This document shows positions 52,246-60,670 of a DNA stretch of 64,000 bases, piece after piece. The DNA is taken from assembly GCA_049115815.1 (NCBI GenBank), contig JAGDZO010000019.1:248001-312000 (forward strand), read 5' to 3'. Numbering within the stretch: the stretch's first letter is position 1; every line of letters begins with the position of its first letter. Position numbers and translations under genes: made by a program. Source of the DNA: Marinoscillum sp049115815. Lineage in GTDB: Bacteria > Bacteroidota > Bacteroidia > Cytophagales > Cyclobacteriaceae. The notes beneath the pieces were generated by a model. That model ran no database searches, was not told the origin of the DNA, and was given only the letters and a program-made list of their open reading frames with translations.

Positions 52246-53622
52246 TCAATACGCCTTATCACTACCTTTCAGAATACTTATAATTGTCAACAAAATAATT
52301 TTGAAGTCAAGAAATATTGACCAATTCTTAACGTAAAATCTATCCAATCTAACCCTGCCACTTATATCATTAAAAGTATTTGTTTCACCTCTAAAGCCTT
52401 TGGCCTGAGCCAGGCCAGTAATGCCAGGCTTCATGGCGTGCCTCTGGACAAATCGATCAATTTTCTTCTTAAATTCCTCGTTATGCTTTACAGCATGAGG
52501 CCTAGGCCCTACTACAGACATATCTCCTTGAAATACGTTGATAAATTGAGGAAACTCGTCAATGCTCGTTCTTCTTAATATCCCACCCAATCTTGTTATT
52601 CTTGAATCATTCCTTGTTGCCTGTTTAACTTTAGAATCATCATGAACCCGCATGGTTCTAAATTTTAAAATACTAAACTTCTTATCTCCCAATCCCGTTC
52701 TTTCTTGACGAAAAAAAATCGGCCCGGAGGATTCAAGTTTGATTAATATGCCTACCAGTGGAACTAACCATGAAATTATGGTAATTATAACAAAACCTGA
52801 AAATATTATATCAAAACTCCTTTTAACGATTTGATTGATTTTGTGATCCAGAGGAATTGCGGTGATATTGATAACCGGTATGTTTCCGTAATTTTGAATA
52901 TTTAAGTTCTGATATCCCAAGGAGGTATATTGACTAAGTATTTTAACTTTCACCATGTGATTTTCCGCAAAATCCATTAGCCGTTTCATCTGACTGGGTA
53001 ATAAGGAAGGTAAATATGCATATATGAAATCGACCCTATTGGTGAGTACATAATTTTCTAAATCGTTAAGATTTCCTAACGTTTCAGAAGTACTTTTCTT
53101 TGAATCAAAATACCCTAAAAATTTGTAGCCGAATGTTGGGTTTTGCTGAAAATACTTAACAAGCTTACTGGATATTTCACTGTGACCTACCACAACCAAT
53201 CTGCGATAATTATAGCCCTTAGCGCGATAATACCTTACTAAAAAATACCAGAATGCTCTCCACAGAATGCTATTACTGGTAAAAATTATATAGGTAAAGA
53301 ATAGCTGCTGGCGAGAAAGGTAATCTGGGGTGAAAATAAACCAAAGTGCAAAAATTATAGCAAGATTGAGCACTAAGGCGGTAAGAAGTTGATTTAATTG
53401 TTGAATTAAGCCATCCTCTCTATTAACCCGATGTAGTTTAGCACTAAAAAAGGTGAGCAACCACAATGTATTAAGACCGAATAAAAGCGAATAATAATGA
53501 TATCCAATAACTAAATCTCCAAACTTAAAAAGATAAGCTATTACAAACCCAATACTCAAGCTGAGTAGGTCGAGGCAAACAAAAATTGTAGGTATATATT
53601 TTGAATAACGGTGAGATGGCAT
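52246..53622 (-). CDS. Undecaprenyl-phosphate sugar phosphotransferase (WcaJ type), copy 2
   Basis: A 458-residue paralogue of the protein at 23999-25384. Four N-terminal membrane helices and a middle domain (about 125-235, VVVGHSEISSKL) precede the sugar-transferase domain, with KRSFDIIFSG, KFRTMR, DSRITRLGG, TSIDEFPQFINVFQGDMSVVGPRPH and GITGLAQAKGFRGET. The two are alike along the full length. A second initiating enzyme implies a second lipid-linked repeat unit or a second substrate. A 77-bp gap separates it from the GT4 gene upstream. Confidence 0.93.
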   Translation of the reverse strand: MPSHRYSKYIPTIFVCLDLLSLSIGFVIAYLFKFGDLVIGYHYYSLLFGLNTLWLLTFFSAKLHRVNREDGLIQQLNQLLTALVLNLAIIFALWFIFTPDYLSRQQLFFTYIIFTSNSILWRAFWYFLVRYYRAKGYNYRRLVVVGHSEISSKLVKYFQQNPTFGYKFLGYFDSKKSTSETLGNLNDLENYVLTNRVDFIYAYLPSLLPSQMKRLMDFAENHMVKVKILSQYTSLGYQNLNIQNYGNIPVINITAIPLDHKINQIVKRSFDIIFSGFVIITIISWLVPLVGILIKLESSGPIFFRQERTGLGDKKFSILKFRTMRVHDDSKVKQATRNDSRITRLGGILRRTSIDEFPQFINVFQGDMSVVGPRPHAVKHNEEFKKKIDRFVQRHAMKPGITGLAQAKGFRGETNTFNDISGRVRLDRFYVKNWSIFLDFKIILLTIISILKGSDKAY

Positions 53623-53699
53623 ATTAAAAAGTAGATGTGAATAAAATTAAACTTTTTATTAGAAAAAGCTAATTGTTTACTCAATTATATCAATCTCAA

Positions 53700-54890
53700 C
53701 TAAACCGCAAGTACATTTGAATACGCTTGTATTAGTTTTTTTCGTTCAAACTTCCAACTTAGTTCATTCTGCACCCTGTTGAATCCAAAAAGTCCCATCT
53801 TCTCTCTTCTTTTCGGATCGTCCATCAATTGTGAAATCTTATCGGCAAAATCGTCTACATTACCATCTTTGACATAAAGAGATGCATCTTGTGCTGAAAA
53901 TCTTCCCTCCTTGAGGTCAAACTGAATTATCGGTTTTTTAAGGGCCATATACTCCATGATCTTATTCATTGTAGATAAATTATTCATCTCAGTTGGAATA
54001 TCTGGGTTGACACATATATCTGAAGTATTCAAAATGTCCAACAAAATTTGATCGCTCACTCTACCATAAAAAGCAACTATGTTTTCTAATCCTAAACGCT
54101 TAGTTAATTCTTTTAATTGAGATAATGAGGTGCCAGAACCAATAATAGCGACTGAAAAATCATCTCGTTTTTTGGATAAAATCTGAATAGCCTTAAGAAG
54201 TAAGTCTATCCCCTCTTGCGGTCCAATTACTCCTAAATACCCTACCAAAAAACTTTTGCCATTCTTATATTTCAATATTGGATCTTGTAGTTTAAGTCGA
54301 TCCAGACTAGGCCCACTCCTCACTATCTGAATTTTTTCGGGATTCATCAATCCTCTTTTAATTGCTATCTCTTTGTAGGATTGGTTCGTTGCAATAGAAT
54401 AATCTGCAATTTTGAATGTCCATCTTTCTAAAAAAATCATCAGACTATAAAATATCCCCTTCTTATTGTACTTAGCCACGTATAATTCAGGATTAATATC
54501 ATGATGATCAAAGACATATTTAACACCGAATGGTTTAAATAATAGGGCGACTAAAAATATTAGATCTGGAGGGTTGCACCCTTGAATAACTTGAAATTTC
54601 TTTTTAAAAAAGATTCTCCATGCGAGAAAACATTCAAAAAATAAAGCAACAGTATATTCCCTCAAATAACCCAAGGGGCCGCTTCCCTCTTCAGGCAAAT
54701 AATGCCGATAAATATCTATTCCCTGAATTCTTTCAAAACTTTTAGTAAAGCCTTTCATTTTGGGACAAATAATGGACACATCCGCTCCCTCCTCATTGAG
54801 TGTCATCGCCTCTTGCCATACGCGCCTATCAAATGGAGCCGGTAAATTTTCGATAATTATAAGGATGTGCTTACCAGCAAATACCGACAT
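53700..54890 (-). CDS. Glycosyltransferase family 4 (WbuB-like)
   Basis: A 396-residue GT4 enzyme beginning with HILIIIENLPAPFDRRVWQEAMTL and DVSIICPKMKGF, then HHDINPELY and the donor part FLVGYLGVIGPQEGIDLLLKA with CVNPDIPTEMNNLSTMNKIMEYMALKKPI. This is the WbuB-type pattern. It starts within the end of the AlgD-like gene (20-bp overlap). It is likely to act on the lipid-linked repeat of the second assembly line. Donor unknown. Confidence 0.9.
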   Translation of the reverse strand: MSVFAGKHILIIIENLPAPFDRRVWQEAMTLNEEGADVSIICPKMKGFTKSFERIQGIDIYRHYLPEEGSGPLGYLREYTVALFFECFLAWRIFFKKKFQVIQGCNPPDLIFLVALLFKPFGVKYVFDHHDINPELYVAKYNKKGIFYSLMIFLERWTFKIADYSIATNQSYKEIAIKRGLMNPEKIQIVRSGPSLDRLKLQDPILKYKNGKSFLVGYLGVIGPQEGIDLLLKAIQILSKKRDDFSVAIIGSGTSLSQLKELTKRLGLENIVAFYGRVSDQILLDILNTSDICVNPDIPTEMNNLSTMNKIMEYMALKKPIIQFDLKEGRFSAQDASLYVKDGNVDDFADKISQLMDDPKRREKMGLFGFNRVQNELSWKFERKKLIQAYSNVLAV

Positions 54891-56181
54891 AATTCTTTTC
54901 GCTTATTTTTTCGGAATTAAGCCTCACTAGATCTACAATCACCTTTTCCACTGGTAAATCCTCAATCACCTTTTCAAACTCCTTCGACTGATTCCCGATC
55001 ACTATGACTTCAGATTGATCTATAACATCCTTGATTTGACTTTTTAATAAAGCCGCAATATGCGGTATATGTCCCGTTATATATGACTTATTCTTTCCAG
55101 TCAATTTGGAAAGCATCACATTCCTATCATATAAAGATAAATCATATCCCCTACCAATCAAGGTTTCAATTACCGTAACCAATGGAGATTCTCTAAGATC
55201 ATCCGTGTCTGCTTTAAAGGAAAACCCTAAAAATCCGATTTTTTTCTTCCCGAAAGATTGAATAATAGAAAGTCCTCGCTCAATTTGGTAGGTGTTACTT
55301 TCCATCAAACTTGACAAGAGGGGTGTTTTTACGTCCAATTGATTCGCTCTATAATTCAACCCCCTAACGTCTTTAGGCAAACAAGAACCTCCAAATGCAA
55401 AACCTGGCTTTAAATAATATGGGGACAGGTTCAGTTTCGTGTCTTTTGCGACGATATCCATGACCTTATGACCATCCACACCAAGTTCTTTACATATATT
55501 TCCTATTTCATTAGCAAATGTTACTTTGACAGCATGGAAATTATTATTGGCATATTTAATCATTTCCGATTCCTCAGGTTTTAAATTGTAAATCGGAGCC
55601 TCGATCCCTTTATACAACTCTTCCATTTTAGAAATGGCATTTGAAGAATTTGACCCTATTATAGTATAAGGAGGATTCCAGAAATCGTAGATCGCAGTTC
55701 CCTCCCTCAAAAATTCAGGATTAGATATAACGTCAAAATCCTCCCCTTCAATTTTTCCCGACAATTCTTGGATGAGCTTAGCACTCTCTCTGATAGTACC
55801 TGGAGCAACTGTACTTCTAATAACGATTGCGTGATATTGATCCATCCTCTTGAGCTGCTCTCCTATTTCAGATATTACTCCAAAAATATAGCTTAGGTCG
55901 ATACTACCGTTTAATTGACTCGGTGTTCCAACGCAGACCAAAGAAATATCAGCATTGATGATTGCTTCAGCAATATTAACAGTTGCTTGAATAGAACCAT
56001 TATTTCGCCCTTCTTCTATATAATTTTCTAAATCCTTCTCAATTATTGGGGCTTTTCCATCATTGATCAAATCCACTTTGAGTTGGCTAACGTCAACGCC
56101 AATCACTCTATGTCCCAGTTTAGCAAAGCAAGCACAGCTCACAGCTCCAACGTAGCCTAATCCAAATACCGCTACTCTCAT
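54871..56181 (-). CDS. algD: GDP-mannose 6-dehydrogenase (AlgD-like)
   Basis: A 436-residue nucleotide-sugar dehydrogenase. The NAD loop is VFGLGYVGAVSCACFAKLGH, FAFGGSCLPKDVRGLNYRA contains the catalytic cysteine, and the last residues VGICW match the C-terminus of AlgD rather than the shorter UDP-glucose dehydrogenases; LNLSPYYLKPG and SFKADTDDLRESPL are also AlgD-like. AlgD oxidises GDP-mannose to GDP-mannuronate. The window also contains GDP-fucose genes that use the same precursor. It overlaps the sulfotransferase gene upstream by 4 bp. This points to a uronate-containing polymer. Confidence 0.87.
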   Translation of the reverse strand: MRVAVFGLGYVGAVSCACFAKLGHRVIGVDVSQLKVDLINDGKAPIIEKDLENYIEEGRNNGSIQATVNIAEAIINADISLVCVGTPSQLNGSIDLSYIFGVISEIGEQLKRMDQYHAIVIRSTVAPGTIRESAKLIQELSGKIEGEDFDVISNPEFLREGTAIYDFWNPPYTIIGSNSSNAISKMEELYKGIEAPIYNLKPEESEMIKYANNNFHAVKVTFANEIGNICKELGVDGHKVMDIVAKDTKLNLSPYYLKPGFAFGGSCLPKDVRGLNYRANQLDVKTPLLSSLMESNTYQIERGLSIIQSFGKKKIGFLGFSFKADTDDLRESPLVTVIETLIGRGYDLSLYDRNVMLSKLTGKNKSYITGHIPHIAALLKSQIKDVIDQSEVIVIGNQSKEFEKVIEDLPVEKVIVDLVRLNSEKISEKNYVGICW

Positions 56182-57035
56182 TTATTCTTTGTTTTCCACC
56201 AAAATTTGTTGCAAAAGTACACAAAATGCTCCAGCAGCTTCCAGTCAGACGGGGGTTTATTACTTAAGATTTTAACCTCCTTTTTCAATCGAATTCTATT
56301 CCCATCAAAAAGCATATTTGTTTTTAAAGGCAAACCAACTTCTAACTTTTCCTTCAAATCGGATAAATTTAAATCAAAAGCTCTTTCTATGTTATTCACA
56401 AAAACAATAGGTGAATTCACTACATCTTCAAAATTAACTTCATACACTTTCACCCCACTCTTCCTCAATTTATTTACCACAAAAGATGACAATAAGTGGA
56501 CCGTCACTAAATAAATATTAACTATCATCCAGTTTTTTGGAGGCTGTTCCAATCCTTTCTTTTGAAATGATCTCAAAACTGAAATTGGATGTTTCTTCAC
56601 ATAAATACAATATCTGAACTCCTCTGGAAATTCATTTGCGAGATGATATGCGCGCATCGGATATTTAGATGAATCGATTAGTATATCTTCTCCTATTGCA
56701 TCAAAAATTAAGGCGAAAAATTCTTTCAAATATAACTGATAATGCTTATCAAAACGTCTTTTACGATGAAAAAATCCCGAATGATATTCTATGTTCTCAG
56801 ATAACCTAAATATCATTTCTAATGAAAATTGGTTGGATAATTTCTCACTGATTATGTTCCAAAAAGAATAAGCCTTATCTCCCTTTTTTCTTCCAGGAGC
56901 AATTCCTGCTCGCTTCGGTAATCTATTTAATTCTCCACCAGAGAACATCTGATCATCATTACCCAATAATATATCAACCAAAGTAGTGCCACTCCTTCCA
57001 GTCCCTATGATATATAGAATTGCCTTTTTATTCAT
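56178..57035 (-). CDS. Sulfotransferase family protein, copy 1
   Basis: A 285-residue cytosolic PAPS-dependent sulfotransferase. The 5'-phosphosulfate loop is IGTGRSGTTLVDILLGND at the N-terminus, and YVKKHPISVLRSF near 150 fits the 3'-phosphate loop with its Arg/Ser pair. The remainder is helical, as in the family. It abuts the GT4 gene upstream and overlaps algD by 4 bp. It would sulfate a sugar in the repeat unit. A second sulfotransferase starts beyond the right edge (63194-64000). Confidence 0.88.
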   Translation of the reverse strand: MNKKAILYIIGTGRSGTTLVDILLGNDDQMFSGGELNRLPKRAGIAPGRKKGDKAYSFWNIISEKLSNQFSLEMIFRLSENIEYHSGFFHRKRRFDKHYQLYLKEFFALIFDAIGEDILIDSSKYPMRAYHLANEFPEEFRYCIYVKKHPISVLRSFQKKGLEQPPKNWMIVNIYLVTVHLLSSFVVNKLRKSGVKVYEVNFEDVVNSPIVFVNNIERAFDLNLSDLKEKLEVGLPLKTNMLFDGNRIRLKKEVKILSNKPPSDWKLLEHFVYFCNKFWWKTKNK

Positions 57036-58088
57036 TTAGTCTTTTACCTTACTTGGATAAACTAATGACTCATATATTCGCATAGTCTCTAACATTACTT
57101 CTGTAAGTGAATGCTCCTTGTTGGAAGCCAATGCAGATTTTTGTAATTCTAAATACTTACCACTCTGAATAATGGAATAACAATCTTCTAAATGCTTGGC
57201 TAAACAAGCAGGGGTATTCTCCTCTAAAACAAAGCCATTGACTCCATTCAAAACCTGATCTTTTATTCCACCTACATTTGATACTATCGAAGGGGTGCCA
57301 CAAAACATGGATTCAGTTACTACCAAGCCAAAAGGTTCAAATCTTGATGGTAAAACATGAAAATACGATTGATTAAATACTTCGCACATTTCTCGCTGCT
57401 TCAAGTTTAACTTTATATCCACCTTATAATCTTCACTGAGCGAATGAATTTCATCCTCTAAGACTCCTCCTCCTATGAAACAAAATCTTAGCTCTTTCTC
57501 AGAAAATATCTTTATAGCCTCTATTAGAATATCCAACCCTTTCCTATAAACAAAAGATGATGCAAAGGTGAAATCATAAAGCTTCTCTGAGGATTCAAAT
57601 GGAGCGAATACTCTATCCTCTATTCCTGCAGAAAGTACTTGATCGGTTTTGAGATTCAATTTTTGATATACCATTGCAGCCAAATCATTTCCTACCGCGA
57701 TCACAAAGTCTACTTTACCTGTTAGTCCTCTGAAAAATTTCGCGTTTTTCTCGTTTATCTTTTCGTTGATATCAGAACCATGAAAGGTAACAACCAGCTT
57801 GGTGCTAGGTCTTATGACCTTATATAAATATGCTGCAATAATAAAAGGGAAGAAATAATGGACATGAAGCAAATCGTACTTCTTAAAATAATGTGGCACA
57901 AACGAGATAAATGCTTTTAAATACTTCCAGTAACTAGCGATCCCGGAAGTAAAGGAGCGCTCCATTGTGAAAAGTGAAACTTGATGGTTTGGATTTTCCT
58001 TCAGCCTATTGAATTGATTAATCACAAAAATCCCAGAATAGGGTTTTTGTGGAGAGGGTCTCATATTGGTAATAAGTAAGATTTTCAT
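57036..58088 (-). CDS. Glycosyltransferase family 4
   Basis: A 350-residue GT4 enzyme. I start it at ATG 58088 (MKILLITNMRPSPQKPYSGIFV); the longer ORF adds 14 atypical residues. The donor domain has DFTFASSFVYRKGLDILIEAI and HVLPSRFEPFGLVVTESMFCGTPSIVSNVGG, and the N-terminal domain has LHVHYFFPF and VTFHGSDIN. It opens the minus-strand run algD/GT4/initiating transferase. A 327-bp gap separates it from the divergent lyase gene. Confidence 0.9.
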   Translation of the reverse strand: MKILLITNMRPSPQKPYSGIFVINQFNRLKENPNHQVSLFTMERSFTSGIASYWKYLKAFISFVPHYFKKYDLLHVHYFFPFIIAAYLYKVIRPSTKLVVTFHGSDINEKINEKNAKFFRGLTGKVDFVIAVGNDLAAMVYQKLNLKTDQVLSAGIEDRVFAPFESSEKLYDFTFASSFVYRKGLDILIEAIKIFSEKELRFCFIGGGVLEDEIHSLSEDYKVDIKLNLKQREMCEVFNQSYFHVLPSRFEPFGLVVTESMFCGTPSIVSNVGGIKDQVLNGVNGFVLEENTPACLAKHLEDCYSIIQSGKYLELQKSALASNKEHSLTEVMLETMRIYESLVYPSKVKD

Positions 58089-58415
58089 CTTGCACACTTT
58101 AGGTTTCAAATAAAAAACCCAACACAGCATTTTATTTTGAGGAGAAGATTAAACGTAAAACGAATTTCTAATTGTAGCTCAGTACCATTTTGTAATTTTC
58201 TTTTAAGCGGCGTTGATTCTTTTAAATTCTTATTAAATCATTAATTTTCTGATTCTAGCTCTTTAATTTAGTTGTTTGCTATGCATATTTAATTCAAAAC
58301 GCATATCGACTGTCAAATCTAAGATTTAGAAGTTTGTAATTATCAACAACTGATCAGAACTTTTAAACAAAAAAAGAGGACAGCATAAATTTAAAATTAA
58401 TAAAGAAAACCAGCT
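58089..58415. other. 327-bp AT-rich intergenic region between GT4 and lyase genes
   Basis: This gap lies between two divergent genes and must hold promoters for both. It is strongly AT-rich. I see no ORF, RNA motif or convincing hairpin, and no exact TAnnTTTG box; near misses such as TAGAAGTTTG and TACCATTTTG are present on the plus strand. Confidence 0.5.
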
Positions 58416-59753
58416 ATGGTTAATAAAATCATTTTATCATCAGTTTTGATTCTTATTTGCACGTCCGATGCAATTAGCCAGCTGGTCCATGAACGTTTTG
58501 ATTCCTTACCCTTAAACGATAAGTGGGATTGGGAATTAGAAGATCGAAGCAGGTTGAAGATTGACACCCTAAATAAAAAAGAAGGAAATGGCTCGCTATC
58601 TATATCACTCCAGCAAGGCGACAAGTCTGCTGGAGGGCACAGGAGTGAACTCAAACTTTTTACAAACCGTGCTAATATGCCAGAGTTAGAGGTTTGGTAT
58701 TCTTACAGTTTTTATTTTCCGGAGAGTTTCAAGGATACTACGCTGAACAACAATCAACACATAATTACTCAATGGCACGACAGACCTCCAAATGGATATA
58801 CTTGGTCAAATTATAAGGGACATGAGCCGTCAATAAACCTCGTCTATTTATTTGAAAATAATCAATCCAAAATCGCCCTTAACTATGGCAACAACTATCA
58901 TTCTTACGACACATTACCTGACGGAACCAAACCCTTAAAACTTAAAAATCAAGCTCGAGTAGCTGAAGCTAATATTGAAAAGGGTGAATGGGTAGATATT
59001 ATCTATCATATAAAATGGTCTCTTGATGACCATGGCTTTATTGAAGTCTGGCTTAATGGCAGGCCTTGGACGAATTTTAACGGTACGGATTATAAAATAT
59101 ATGGTGCCAACATGTACAATTCTTCCCCACAATACTTCAAATTTGGTCTTTATCGCTCAAAGAATATTACAGCGACCAATTCCATTAATATAGATGAGTT
59201 TCGAGTTGCTCGGACTAGTACTGATGGTATAAATCCGCTTTACCTTTATGTAGACACTATCCAAGTAATTGACACTACGTTCATTGAGTATGTAGATACA
59301 GTGAGAATTACAGCTTATGACACGGTTATTTATAATGTCTATGATAGCACACTAATTAACATTTATGACACCATAATCACAGAGTATAATGTTTATGATA
59401 CTTTTTCGGTTTGCTTAGATACGCAAGTGCTTTATGATCTGGTATATGATTCATGCTCAACAATATTAAGTAGCACTCCAGATATTAATAGAACTGATAT
59501 TTCTATTTTCCCTACGATTAACTCAGGAAATTTCAATTTAAGATACAGCGGCGTGCATGAGCTTTTGAATGTGAAGATTCTCAGCTTGAGCGGAACATTG
59601 ATCGAAGAATTTAATGACTTATCAGAAAAAGATATAAATATAGACCTGCCAGATAATATCCAACCAGGAATATATTTCGTTCTATCCGAGGTAATAGATG
59701 CTGGCGCTAATCTAAAAGTCCATTTCCTAGACAAAATAATCATTAGAGACTGA
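58416..59753 (+). CDS. Heparin-lyase-I-like polysaccharide lyase with type IX sorting domain
   Basis: A 445-residue secreted protein. After a signal peptide (about 1-22) comes a jelly-roll lyase domain (about 23-270) with GGHRSELKLF, HIITQWH (Q119, H121) and YFKFGLYRS (K242, Y246). The QxH pair and the K-x3-Y spacing match the catalytic residues of heparinase I (Q149/H151, K353/Y357), so a lyase of that fold is likely. A threonine/aspartate-rich repeat linker (278-346) and a C-terminal T9SS domain (about 360-445, with IFPTINSGNFNLRYSG and DLPDNIQPGIY) follow. It is exported and probably surface-bound. The target is inferred to be the local exopolysaccharide. Confidence 0.87.
   Translation: MVNKIILSSVLILICTSDAISQLVHERFDSLPLNDKWDWELEDRSRLKIDTLNKKEGNGSLSISLQQGDKSAGGHRSELKLFTNRANMPELEVWYSYSFYFPESFKDTTLNNNQHIITQWHDRPPNGYTWSNYKGHEPSINLVYLFENNQSKIALNYGNNYHSYDTLPDGTKPLKLKNQARVAEANIEKGEWVDIIYHIKWSLDDHGFIEVWLNGRPWTNFNGTDYKIYGANMYNSSPQYFKFGLYRSKNITATNSINIDEFRVARTSTDGINPLYLYVDTIQVIDTTFIEYVDTVRITAYDTVIYNVYDSTLINIYDTIITEYNVYDTFSVCLDTQVLYDLVYDSCSTILSSTPDINRTDISIFPTINSGNFNLRYSGVHELLNVKILSLSGTLIEEFNDLSEKDINIDLPDNIQPGIYFVLSEVIDAGANLKVHFLDKIIIRD
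59247..59453 (+). repeat. Degenerate DT/YDT repeat encoding the linker of the lyase
   Basis: About nine units of 7-10 residues repeat the pattern (Y/V/I/L)D(T/S) in residues 278-346: YVDTIQV, IDTTFIE, YVDTVRITA, YDTVIYNV, YDSTLINI, YDTIITEYNV, YDTFSVC and so on. The spacing varies, so this is a protein-level repeat rather than exact DNA repeats. Confidence 0.75.
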
Positions 59754-59780
59754 ACCTAAAGTTTGTTCAGTTAAATCAAT

Positions 59781-60668
59781 TTAGCCATTCGGATATTCTG
59801 TCGTGATTCCAAAATCATCAAAATAAATCGTGCTAGGATAAGTATGCCTTGATCTATAATGTCCCAATTTTAGATAATTTGGTATTGCTCGAGAGTCAGA
59901 TGCTCTTGTATACATATTTGCACCATGTAATTTTGTAGGAAGAATGTCCCCAGATCGCATTGTCCCTTTTTGACCTTCAAAAATAACTGGTGAGTCATTT
60001 ACCCATACTTGTAAATATCCCTCTGATTCTGAAGACCAATAAATTCCAAAAACTATTTTCACCCAGTCTCCTTTTTTAATCGGATTAATGATTTTATAAA
60101 ACTCCTTATTGTTTAAAATTTTTGCGTTTTCGTCCTGGCATTTAAGACCGTAAGTCAGCCCCAAATTTCTGTAGCCCGAAGTATCCTTGGAATGCTTATA
60201 GGTCAAAGTGATTGGAGGATGTGGCTTTTTGCAGATGGGTTTGATATGATCTTCTTCATGCCATTGCCCAATGATGTGATACCCATGCCGATCACTTTCT
60301 TCGTCATCAACAAATTCTTCAGCATTGTTCGGAACCATAAATTTCCAACTGTAGTAATATTTACTGTTGGCAGGATGTTTTGGCTTAATGAATACTTCCG
60401 CTCTATTCCGAATTTTTGTTTTATTGCTTCGCCCAGGCATCGCCACTGTATCCATCGACATAACTGTCATTTTTAACGCCCCATTTAATAGGGACATTCG
60501 AGACACCAGGCTGTCCCTTATAATCTGAGCTTTCCAATGGCCACCATTATTGTGCAGAAACCCTGAGTCGTCGAAGCGTTCATAGTAGGGAACTGAAATT
60601 TGAGCGAAGGAAGTTCCAAAAACACAATAGAACAAGATGTATAAAGGAATACGCAAAACAGAAATCAC
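59781..60668 (-). CDS. Heparin-lyase-I-like polysaccharide lyase, no sorting domain
   Basis: A 295-residue protein with a signal peptide (cleaved near FAQ) and the same lyase fold as the neighbour at 58416-59753. It has HIIGQWHEED (Q135, H137) and YLKLGHYRS (K267, Y271), keeping the QxH and K-x3-Y spacing of heparinase I. It ends at YPNG without a type IX domain, so it is probably periplasmic. It is convergent with the other lyase gene and lies 2 bp from the Wzy gene. It could trim the polymer during export. Confidence 0.85.
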   Translation of the reverse strand: MISVLRIPLYILFYCVFGTSFAQISVPYYERFDDSGFLHNNGGHWKAQIIRDSLVSRMSLLNGALKMTVMSMDTVAMPGRSNKTKIRNRAEVFIKPKHPANSKYYYSWKFMVPNNAEEFVDDEESDRHGYHIIGQWHEEDHIKPICKKPHPPITLTYKHSKDTSGYRNLGLTYGLKCQDENAKILNNKEFYKIINPIKKGDWVKIVFGIYWSSESEGYLQVWVNDSPVIFEGQKGTMRSGDILPTKLHGANMYTRASDSRAIPNYLKLGHYRSRHTYPSTIYFDDFGITTEYPNG

Positions 60669-60670
60669 GG

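Noticed and set aside
58397..58654. Minus-strand ORF of 85 codons at the start of the lyase gene
   Set aside because: Shadow of the signal peptide and lyase domain on the other strand.
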